Positions 23,101-35,100 of a stretch of DNA of 64,000 bases are shown here, in pieces. The notes under the pieces are model-generated. The model made no database searches, was not told the DNA's origin, and saw only the letters and a list, made by a program, of their open reading frames with translations. This stretch comes from Ostrinia nubilalis. Its lineage: Eukaryota > Arthropoda > Insecta > Lepidoptera > Crambidae. The stretch covers positions 6,406,001 through 6,470,000 of the forward strand of contig NC_087109.1 of NCBI RefSeq assembly GCF_963855985.1, written 5' to 3'. The position numbers and the translations under genes are program-made. Numbering within the stretch: the stretch's first letter is position 1; the number at the start of each line of letters is the position of its first letter.

Positions 23101-26100
23101 AATAAGCAGCTGTCTGATCTGGTATCTCTTGATCTGTTTCAATTTCAACTCTTACGTCGATCGAACCTTTTAAAGTTTCGTGTTGTCTTGAACAGTCGAT
23201 AACAAATAAGGGAGCTACGTCTCTGAATTCTTTCAAGCTCAACAACGGCTCTGACCGGCGTCCGTGATACGACTGCTGAAATCTTGAATACTGTTCGTAT
23301 AATAAAGCAATTTTTTCCTCTGAAAAACTGACATTTAGTCCTTCATACGGATAATATGTTGAATTTAAAAAGACTCTTACATCTCGCACATGACAATGAT
23401 CAAACTCCGCCATTGACAACACAGCATTATGTTTGCGATTGGTTTGTAAGGCAATTACAACAAATCGTGGTTTTTCTATTTGCGATGAAGTTTTTATAGA
23501 CCAAGTGTGCTTACGTGTTTTAGGTAGTAATGGATATTCATACAGATCCCAATTACGAAACACTAATGGAATAGCTCGATCTTTCTCCAAGTGTTTCAAT
23601 AGGTTAATCCTCTCACGGTCTGAAACTTTGATGTGTGGAACGCGCCAAATAATTTTATTGATTATTATGTCATCTACTACTTCACCTGCATTTAACTTGA
23701 CTGCATTAAGGTTAGTATTACTTCTCAGTAACACTAACTCGTGTTTACAGTTAATGATAATTTTTTCATAATCCTCTGCAAATCCCAGTATTCTATTTAA
23801 TGGTATAGATGCAGAAAATGCTCCACCACTGGTATTGTTTGTTCCTGCGGTTGACCACCCCCAAACTCGACCACATTTGGATTCATTTTCATTTAAGGAT
23901 AGGTAAGATTTCATTGTTGTAGTAATACCAGCATTTTTAATTTTATCAATTTCGACTCCATTAAGTTCATATCTTATGTCTTGGAAGAGGAATAAGCCTG
24001 GATTATTAACGAAGTGGACATTTGATACTTTTTCTTTGGTGGTGCTGTTATACACAACTACTTTACCTTCGATATATAGACTACTAAGTGAAGGTAACAC
24101 GTACAAGTCTTGTTGGTTGATAGGTATTCGTATTTCATCATTCTTGTTGAAACTTGTCACGTATGGTTTGTATGAATGATACTCGAAACTTTCAATGCTG
24201 TTATCGTATGATGTTTGTTGAGATATGTTTAAAATATTCATTTTATTAAACCAATTAATTTGAGAAATTCTTTATTGGTCTTTGTTAGCTTCTTTTTAAG
24301 CTGAAGCGGTCTGTCTTTGTGGAATGTTCTTTTAGAACTGAGTGGAGTGCGCAATGTAGAAGGATTTTTATTGAAGTTAATCATTTTTTTCTGAAATGTA
24401 AATAAAGTTGTACTTCTTCACCTCGTAAGTTTATCTCTTTGTTTTCAGCATCCAACAGCCTGATATTGATAGCGCTTATAGAACTTTGATTGACAGGAAA
24501 GTAAATTAAATTTTTAGGTATTTCAATTATTCGATAACCAGGTGGTACATTAGGCACGAATTCATAAATTATATGGCTTGCTTTCCCGTTCACAAATGAA
24601 CCACTGACTACATCGCATTCGATCCTCACAATGGTTGTTGATAGAATGCTCACAGGATACTTTGATTCAGTACTTATATTTGCATTTATTGTTTGCATTC
24701 CAAAACCTAAAATTTTACCAATTGAGCTACTTTTATGAAAATGAACGTCTTTAGAACAAAAAATATTTGTTTTCAATGTGTTATTATTGCAAGTAAGTTT
24801 TAATGTAGTGTTCTTGATGTTATTTTTTAAGTAATCACAAATATCCTGAAGCTCGTAAGACCCTTCAGGAATTTCGATGATCTCATTTTCACCATAGTAA
24901 AACTTGTTGTTTCTTTCATCTATGTTGGGAATTGAATTGAAGGTTGAAAAATATAAAAGACCGCATTCGTAGTCCTCTCGAAGCTCTAAAGTCGGTGAAT
25001 AATTTGTTGTTAAGGAGGCTCCTGTTCCGGTTATAGACACAGTGAAAGACATTATTATACTGACACGTTTATTTATAATTTTCATTATATAAATGTTTTT
25101 TCCAATAATTTCTTAAAAATTTCAGACACAAATGACCACAGTTTATTGTACCAAAGGCTTGATGTCGTACATAATTATAGTTTATAGATAAGTTACTAAA
25201 ATATTTGACTAATTCTAATGGTGGTTTTAAATTACCAAAACTGTCATAATATTCAACATAATCATTTTGCTTTACAAAGGCTACCCAATGTGTACCAGGA
25301 TTTTTATTACTATCCAAATTCATGATTGCACATTCTATCTTCTTAGGTTTCGCAGGTAATGTATCTCTCATGAATACACCACGAAAGAATGGAATATCAC
25401 TAGCATGTTCTAATATATCCAAGTTGGTGAGCGCACGTCTAGGTAGCCGCTTAATCAGTTTTTTGAGGGATTGAGATATAAACCGGCTCCTTTTTTATGA
25501 GGCTTTATATACAGTCCTTTTCCAAGGGCTACTGCTTCCATCATTCTGTTATGCCTTTCTGATTCCATTAGACTCTTTTGTGCGGCTTTAGAATCATTAA
25601 CAGCTTTTGCTATACCAGCTGCTCCTCCAGCAAGAGAACCTAAAGCCGATAACCCCGCAAAAATAGGAATAAGTGGTAAAAGTCCACCACATTTTGGAAG
25701 AGGAATACATCGAGGTAATCGTATTCCTTTTTTGTTAGCGAAAAGTTTTTTTGCAGCTGCATAAGCATATTTTATAGCAGAGTGATTATCTTTAGATTTA
25801 ATTTTTTTTAATTCTGTTTTTATTTTCTTTATCCCTTTCTTAAATGACGTTATACCTCGACCGGCTCTGATTTTGGCTTTCATCGCATTTTTAACTATCC
25901 ATGAAGCAATTTTTTCTCCTCTTCCAACATCTTTTGATTTTAACCTTTTCTTAGCCATATTTAACAATTCTAAGTCAGCCTTTTGTCGAGCACCAGAATC
26001 TTTATTCAAATAAGCAATATCGTGGTGCATACAAGCCTCGTCCAATTTGTTAATCCCACGGTCGCCTTGAAGTAATCGTTTCTGAAGTTTAGTTCCTGGA

Positions 26101-29100
26101 CCACAAAATTGATATCCAGGTAAGTGTAACTCAAACGGTAAATGATCTATCAATGTATTAATTATACCACTGCCTCCCTTCATCGATTATCACAAAGTGA
26201 GTTATAGAGGAATTTATGTTTTATTTATATACACATTCACTTTTGTCAACCCAACTGTTTTCCTTATCACTTAAGCCTAACCATTTAACAAAAAGTTTGT
26301 TTCCTTTCCTTTTTATAACTTTTTCGATAAGATAAAGATCAGGCAGTGTCGTTTTTTGTAATTCATATCCGTAAAAAGAACCAAGAATAATTTGATTGTG
26401 TTTATCTTCAATTTGATACGTTTGTGGATTTGTTTGTTTGATTTTTATGATACGAAAAATTTCGGTAGACCAATTAGGTGTATAACCTTTATAAAAATCT
26501 CCTTTGAATTTACTAATACGAACAAAGTCGCCAACTTGAAAAGATGATCGTTTACGCGTTTGTGGCTTATGGCTTTTAATAATATTAGATCTAACAACAA
26601 TCTCATTGGAATCATTAACATTTATTGGTTTGAATTTTGTAACCCGATGCAAAGTGTTATTGTACTGCAGTACAACTGCATCTAAATTATTTTTAAACCA
26701 TTGATAACGACCGCATAAACTAAATATTTTGTAGAGATGTGATTTTATCGTCCTTATTACTCGTTCCACAATTGCAGCCTTCTTAATAGAGTATGTGGAA
26801 TAATGATTTATGTTATAACTTTTTGTTAACTGTTTAAAACAATCGTTATAAAACTCTGTACCCAGATCTGTTTGCAAATTTCTAGGCTTTCGTGTTGATT
26901 CGGTAAATATACTTCTCATTGCATTCGTAACACTTTGTTTGGATTTAGATTTCAACGGTCTAACCCATACGTATTTTGAAAAAGCGTCAATAACAACTAG
27001 AACATATTTATATCCTTTATTAAATGATGAATATTTTTGAAAATCCATAAGGTCAGCTTGCCATAAATCATCTATCCCTTTAATAATCGTATGTCGACGG
27101 ATGAAATTTCTTCTCGCTGCTTTGTGTAGCTCGTTGACTATATCTTGTTTACTCATTCTTGATAGATTTTGCTGCAATCATCCGATCGATTTCTTCTTTC
27201 GTGTAATAAAATGTAGATAAATTATTAGTTGTTAATTTTTCCAAATTATTAAGATACTTCTTAATATTACTTTGAATGGTTTTCAATTCATTTTTTAAAT
27301 CTTGAACACATTTATCCACATACTCTTTATTTACAGCCTCGTCATCGTTTTTAGGAGTTGGTAGTCCTTTTAATCTCGATGATTTTAAATCAAAGTCGCC
27401 TGTATCTGATCTTACTAATGTGTCATCTGTAAGAATATTAGTAAACTCAGACAGTCGTAAACGCTTATGAACGTGATGACCAAATTTATCTATATTCATT
27501 GCCGTCTGCTCGGCTTCTGTAGTGTAATGGTACTGCCAAACCCTCCTGTTGGAAGCTTTATATATTTTATATCTTTTATGATACCAGCTTCATGCAATTC
27601 CTCTATTATTGAATAAATTTCATTTTGTACTCCAGTGTTACCAGCTGCCCATGATCCAAATAGTAATTTTAACCTTTCCACTAATTCATTTGGATCATCC
27701 CAATAAACCAAATCAGTATCCTTCTTAACTTCTTTCAAAATATCGACACCTTCACCTCGTGGGAGACTTTCTACACTACTTGTGTGACTTCTAGAGAACT
27801 TAAACAAAGGTTTGATCACGTTCATATATTTAAATCCCTTGTTACTGTTTATTGGCTTTGATGGATCACAGTTTCGTTTGTGTGCATTGGTATCTATAAG
27901 TACTAATTTATAATTTTGTAAGTCCTCATTCGTAATAATTTTTAAATCTGGGATTTTTTTGTACAACAATTCTTTTAAGCCTGGAGTCTTTTTTAGGCTA
28001 CGGTTTCCAATTTTCAAAATGCGGTCATCATCATGAACACGCGTATTACCGAGCATCAGCTTTCCCTTTACATTTCTAATACCATAAGGTACATCACTCA
28101 TCACTTCAGATGACACCGACCACGATAAAGAATCGTTATTGGTACTCGGTGACGATTGAAGAGATTTAAATGAGTTTTCATGTACATCATAATCCACCGA
28201 GGGCGATGTAGTAAGGGTTTTATTAGATGTTTTGCAAACATCTATATTATCTAAATCCTCTTCATCATCGTCGCTTTCTTCATAATCTTCAGCAGAAGTA
28301 TTTGATGCTTCACTTTCACTGTATTTAGTTCTTTTAGCTTCTGAGTTTTGCTCCGATCCTTCATTTATAAGACGTTTTTCATCAGTTTGGTTTGTTAGTA
28401 GTTTCAGCGGGTCAATGATAGGTTTAAATATCGTGTCCAAAGCCATATCATTTGAATTTTTTACATCTTTTATCATTTCTACTTTTCTTTTTACAGCTGC
28501 AGCAGATTTTACTATTTGTTCCTTTAAGTTTCGTTCCATTATTAAGATTCCTGCTCTGTTTGACTTCTCCAATTAAACTGAATGTTTGATAACTTAACAT
28601 CTATACTTATAAAAAGTTTAGTCCATTACTATGAATGTATCAAACTTCATTCGATAACAGCCTTTGTTTCGTTCACAATCTTTATTGATAACCACATAAC
28701 TGTAAGGTTTACTCCATACAGTTGAACACATTTCACGAAACTGTGACCATGACATGTCAGACCCAACATGTTCGTCGTAAACGTGTCTTAGATTTATATC
28801 ATCTTGCTTAAACAATATGATAAGATTTGCATTATCTCTTACCAGTTGCTTAGGTATTTTAGTATAAGTTTGATTCATATAAAAACAATCAATGTTTTTA
28901 TGCCGACCCATGGCGAAATAATCGCGTATATTGTTTTGATTTTCACAAGCAACATCGTCAAATATGATAATCGAGTCAGGCAATGCTTCGTGGGGACTTA
29001 AAATTTCACTATTATGATTATACTTGTTATAAGATGTGCCTGCAACCTTGTCCAATACTTTTTCTAAAAATACGTACTTGGGTTGGTATAAAGACTTAGA

Positions 29101-32100
29101 ATACACATACAGGTTACGAAAACGTGGTCCATCCTTATGTAACAATAAACTGATAACTAAATTGGTCTTCCCACAGTTCGATGGACCGCACACGATACTA
29201 CGTATAGTATTTGGCAATAATTTCCCGTGACGCTTAAGCTCGTTTGATGCTTCAGGACAGACGCATTCCAATTTAAGTGATTCTTTTTGTTTCAGAAATT
29301 TCATAACAGAATTTTTAACTTGACTGTTGTGATCGATGGGTTTCAAAGAACTGAGGACAATATACTCACGTCGATGGTTAAAAGATGTAGTTCGAAAAAG
29401 GTTCATATTCATCGTGCATGGTTTACTTACGATCGTGTTATTGGGCGATCTAACGCACAGAGTGAGGTCGCAAACTGCGACCGAACGAATGTGAGTTAGA
29501 ACGCCCAATAACACACTACTTATAGTTAAAAATATAAACAATATTGGCAATATTGTAAAAAAATATCTAATCATTATATCAGCCATAGGACGTTCACTGC
29601 TGAACATAGGTTTCCCTCAATGATTTTTATAATGATCGGTTGGTAGCGGCCTGCATCCAGCGCCTTCCTGCTACCTTTATGAGGTCATCGGTCCCCTTGT
29701 GGGTGGACGTCCTAAAATATATGTTTCGTGAACAAAACCGCAGTTTCTAACTAGTGTTCTTTAGGCTCTAATACTGACAGCATTCCCACTCAACTCCATT
29801 GAAAAAAGTAATATGAATTTTCATAACCAATAACATAATGTTCCCCAATTAGGTATACAAACAATAGGTATTTTATATTAAGATATTCATAAATTGAAAC
29901 CAACAACCTGTATACAAATGCATTATTGATACCGTTATCTTTATTATCATAGTAAAACAGACCACTTTGTTTCCTGATTATTCAATTACCTACAGCTTTA
30001 TCTTATCAGCTCAAGGCTCAATCGTTCGACACATAGTAGTATTGATTGAAAATGAGCAATGGGATCCTAGCTCCATAATCATCATCATCAGCTTAAAGCA
30101 GTCCACAGCTGGACACAGATCTTCAACGTTACGCGCTATTTCTCCCTTCAGCGGCAGAAAGTAAAAGTTACTAGGTAACGTAATTGGTAAGATTATTTCA
30201 TAATACTAGCTTTCCGCCAGCGGCTTCGCCCGCGTGGACTTTTGTCTTTCACAGAAAAACTTTATCACGCGCGTTCCTGTTTCAAAAACCGGGATAAAAA
30301 CTATTTTATGACCTTTCCCGGGACTCAAACTATCTCTATGCCAAATTTCATCAAAATCGGTTCAGTGGTTTTGGCGTGAAAGAGAGACAGACAGACAGAC
30401 AGAGTTACTTTCGCATTTATAATATTAGTATAGATAGATTGCAATCTTAGTACCATATTAAATTATTATCTAAAGAAATAACGCAGCTGCGCGCGATCTA
30501 TGTGTTTTCTATATTTAATTTTTTTACTACGCGCGATAGAGACCTCTTCGACAGACTAACAGACTTCGACATCCCCCATCCATTCAATCCCCCTTAACAA
30601 AAAGCTAAGCTCCCATTGATATACTATGTAGGTTAAATTGACATTTAGTATGGAAATTCCTGCCCTGCGTGCCCAAACAACTGCACGAAGATTTAATGAA
30701 TGCTACTGACAACTCAACTTTTGTAGCGCAGTTTTGGGCTGACACTGTATAGGTTTGTTATCGACACGACAAGAAGAAGAAGTATGGAAATTACATTTAA
30801 ACCAGCGTTCATCGCGGGTTTAACTTTTAATTTTTGTAATAAGGCACTAGGACTCTAGGAGTTTAATAACCCAGCAGTAGGTGTTAATTAAGTACTCGTG
30901 TATGATCAAGTAATGAAGATTAATGGATACGACCGTGAACTCGTTAACGAAACCTAATCCTTGTCTGCTGGCTTAAGCGAGTTTAAAACTTATTATTTTA
31001 TCATGACTAGCACTAAGCCCACTAAAATATACAGCTGAACATACAATTTGATTCCTCCTTTAAATAAATATTATTGGCCTAAAAATTTCTGCGTTGCTTC
31101 TTAACCAGGTTCCTATAAAAAAGATCACCAAATTCTGTTCTAGAAATTTACAGTGGGTTCCCGGTCCACTCAACCTTATCGCGGAAGTCTAACGCCCGTA
31201 CTCACAAACGAAGCTTGCATAAGTGAAGCACCCAATCGAACGCACAGCGTTGAATAGAGCCCTGTGATTGGTTCGTGTGTCACTCACCCTGTGCGTCCAC
31301 GCGCACTGTGAGACATCATTGTAATGTTTGTGAAAAATGCGTTGGGCTACGACCGTATTACTCGCGACACCCCCACTCAGGCGAAGACGGAACGCCGCGG
31401 AGGTTTTAGTGGGTTTACCCCGTCCTTTTCAGGACGGAACAGCGCCATTTTTAGGGCGCCGGGAGTCCCACACATCACCCTGTCCCCCGGCAGTGGTGAC
31501 GATGCGCAAAGCATTTCCTTTACGTCAAAAAAGGACCACCTCAACCTCCACCAGTCAGTTTTTTATGGTAGTATTCCCTTCAGTATCAGAATTCAGAGTA
31601 CTTTAATCGTGCGACTTTTCATTAACACCTTTACCTTCAAATATGAATATTAGGTTTTTAATTAGCGTCAACTTGAACAATTTAAAACGTAATATAACTG
31701 CGCAGTATTGTGTAATACGAAAACATTATTTCTGAATTATTGTACTGTTATGACCAAAGATAATATTCTATTAACATTTGTGTGAGTTGTTTGTCATAAT
31801 TTCACGTTTACATGGAGTTGTTCATCATCAATGACAATTTATTGAGTCCGTATGAACAAATACTGATTTGATGAAATGAAAATGGCAATTTTTTCGTCAT
31901 CATCATAGGTAGAAATTGTTTAGAGGTCCTGCTATGATCTAACGTATTGGCATGCGAATTTTAGTGTAGGCGCACACCGTTGATTTTTTGTTGGCCGATA
32001 GTTGTGCCCGATTTTAATTTGTATGAAGAATCGGCCAAATCGAATCGGCGTAGTGTGCGCACTCCCATACATGCCCATTATTGCCCATACTGATCAACTG

Positions 32101-35100
32101 CCCGACTAAACTATCGGCCAACTAAAAATCAACGGTGTGCGCCTACTCTTACGATGCAGAATTGTCAAAAACATCATCATCATCACTTCTGACAACTTAA
32201 ATTTTTCACCATTATCCATAACGATCTCGATAAAGAAAAATCATAAGGCAGCGTTAGTTGACAGACCGTGTAGGTCACCGGTTCGGCCAATGTAAACAGA
32301 TTCAATTGTCCGTCGTTCGGTGAACTTGTACAAAGCCATGTTTTACCTTGTAACGGTTGACTGTAACTCGAGATAAGTCAGAAATTGATCACTTTTTGTA
32401 CCAGAACTCCGTTTTGGTTAAGATATCGCGGGAGATAATAATACATATTCTTGAATATTTGACAAGTCAGAAGTTGCTCACTTTTTGTAGGAGTAGAACT
32501 CAGTTTCGTTAAGATATTGCAGGAGAAAATAATATTCTTGGATTTCTTTTCTGATTGGAATTCTGCGCTGTGGAAAGCACGTTAAACCATATTGAAAAAT
32601 ATGTTCTTTTCTATTATTAAGCATCACCTTACCTGCTTTTTCTTAACCTGTCTGGCCAGCGTTAGGGTGAGTGGGAAGTAAAGGCCAAATCCGTAAATTA
32701 GCCTCTAGTAATAAGAGGGTCGTGCTCTTGCATAAAACTCATTTAATTGTTGCAAGTACATTTAAAAAGCACTTTTACTATAAGTAGTGACTAAATGACC
32801 TGATAATGATGATGCCTATTTGGTACGGAAACTCCTACGTAAGAAGAAGCCACTGCTAAGTATTCTCATCAACCTTCCAAACACAAATACGGGACTATTC
32901 CTACCTCCCGTTCCCACCGCTGCAACTCCTGTGTAGCCAGGATGTACAGCTTGACCGCCAATAAAAACACAACCAGTGAAGGTTTAGTTTATCCCGAGGG
33001 TCGTGCAAGTATGAGTTGCATGAGTGTGTGATAAACTCACCATTTTCCAAACATTCCGTAAGCGAGCTGGTGCTGTCCTCATTGATGAAGATCTTGACGC
33101 CAATCTTAAGGTTCTTTCTCTCCTCTTCAGCCATTTTGTTCTGGACGTCATCATGCGGCCTGGTGATGTTCACTACGGCCTCTGGAATGGTCGAGGTGGG
33201 AACTACCATGTAGTCGGAGTGCTGTTGAGAGGTCTGCGGATGTTCTTCTGGAGTAGACACCCCGTTTTGAACTGGTAGACCGTTCTGGGAGTTCCATTCT
33301 GTTAGTGTTAGCTTGATGCTCTCTGACAGCTGGAAAAGAGGAATCATTATCAGCGTTTTTATCGCATATAATGCTCAGCGAGCCGTTTTTATACAACATC
33401 TAGCTTAGGTACTACTCCCCCAACTTTAACTAGCTAGTCCTTTTTATCGTGTTAGCGAGACATTTTATCGATTTTAGACCATGAAATGTTGCCTAAAAAC
33501 AATGATTATATCGTGGCGCATATCCCAGGTCAGTAGGTCATAGTTCCACGAGATAGGGGGAGGCATAACCAAGAAAGAAAAGGAATAAAAATAACATAAT
33601 AAGTCAGTAAGTAGAAAGGAATAATACAGATCGCCTTGTCAGAATCTAGAGAATCTACGTCACTCTCTAAGCACGCACGGTATACCGCGGTTCTAAGGCC
33701 CGGTTTTCACCAAGGCGGAGCGGAGAAGTTTCGGGCGGATGAATTTTTCTATAGAATTTGACAGCGGCGGCGGCGCGGAGAAATGGAAATAATGAAATCT
33801 GATTGGTTATTCAAAACACTTCTCCGGAGTTCTTCGCATCGCTCCGCTCTGCTTTGCACGCAGTTTTACTATGTTACATGGACCATTTTCCTGGGTCTAA
33901 TAAGTACAAAAAGGCTATTTAAACAACAAAATCTATCATGACATAACATGAATGGGACTCCATATTAAAAAAACCTTAAGTCATACATATTTCTACACTA
34001 TGAATGACTTGCTAATTTACATTGTAGCATGACCAGCATTTATTGACTGAATATTAAGTAATGTTTAGTAATTCCATATTCTGCTGGCTACATTTTTTTT
34101 TGGAGCATAGTAATACTGGTTTAGTAAAAAATAAGACAAACGAAAAAGGAGTAAAGTAAAGAGGAAATAAGGTTTATTTTTAGTTGCAGAATGTTTAGTA
34201 GTGTTTCTAGAATCCCATAAATTAAGTTGGGTCTATGATGATCTTTTTAAATCTATAATTATATTTTTCAATAATTTATACACTTTTTTTCAATAACAAT
34301 AAACCTATTACTTTATTTAAGTACTAGCTTTCCGCCCGCGGCTTCGCGCGCGTGGACCCCTGAACCATTTTTTTTTCCAAAATAAAATTTAGCCTATGTT
34401 ACTTGTGGATAATGTAGCTTTCGAAAGGTGAAAGAATTTTTAAAAACAGTCCAGTAGTTTTTGAGCCTATTCATTACAACCAAACAAACAAACAAAGTTT
34501 TCCTCTTTATAATATTATATAATATAATATATAATATATAATATAGATATATAGATTATAGTGTAGAAGTGTAGATTATAATAATAGAAAATAACTGAAC
34601 TTGATGATAACAAGCTAAGATGAAGTGATAAGATAACAATTTATAGTTGAAGATTATTTTATATTTTATCATTCAATAGCAAAAATAAGATTTATAATAT
34701 TTGTATCACATTTGTTGGTCATGGTCAAAATTAGACACTCATATCAAACAGGCTAAAACCTACTACAGCAAGCACTGATTACCTAAAAACAAGCTTAAAA
34801 GATTTTAAAAATATAACAATATACTAAAAAATTAGCAAGTAGGTAAGGTACACAGCTGCAATGTGATTCTACACATTGAGTCTATTGCATTAACAAAGTT
34901 AAGAGAACTTGGAAACATTATTGAAATTAAATCCAAATACAGTGATGTTACACAATTTCTCTGAAACATTTTCTTTATAAACTTTTTTTGCCAAAATCGC
35001 ACAAAACATAGTTTCTTGACATGTACTATAATGTAAGATCAAAATTAAATCAAAGTCTTTATTAATGTGTAGGGGGCCCTTTTTAGGTCACTTATACACA

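Larger units (their letters stand above)
13298..29520. mobile_element. Polinton/Maverick (adintovirus-like) endogenous DNA virus, apparently intact
   Basis: A 16,223-bp element with TIRs and a perfect 6-bp target duplication. It encodes the full Polinton hallmark set: protein-primed PolB, RVE integrase with chromodomain, A32/FtsK-type packaging ATPase, adenain-type protease, double-jelly-roll capsid protein and penton-like protein, plus a PLA2/pX-like protein. All these ORFs are open without frameshift or nonsense mutation, apart from the proposed programmed shift. It lies in GCLM intron 2, antisense to the gene for PolB and sense for the structural block. The left 4.4 kb carries duplications and host-like exons. 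Integrase plus PLA2 places it near adintoviruses. Whether it still makes particles cannot be told from sequence. Confidence 0.93.

Noticed and set aside
29413..29607. N-terminal hydrophobic extension of the ATPase
   Set aside because: It is encoded by TIR and host flank outside the element; the ATG at 29412 is inside the element and gives the usual length.
12712..29720. The two agccataggacg repeats as the element's ends
   Set aside because: They lie outside the perfect TSD/TIR boundaries, are in direct orientation, and look like ordinary interspersed repeats.
31324..31653. 109-codon ORF as a gene
   Set aside because: Sequence resembles a retrotransposon 3' fragment and overlaps a second ORF in another frame.
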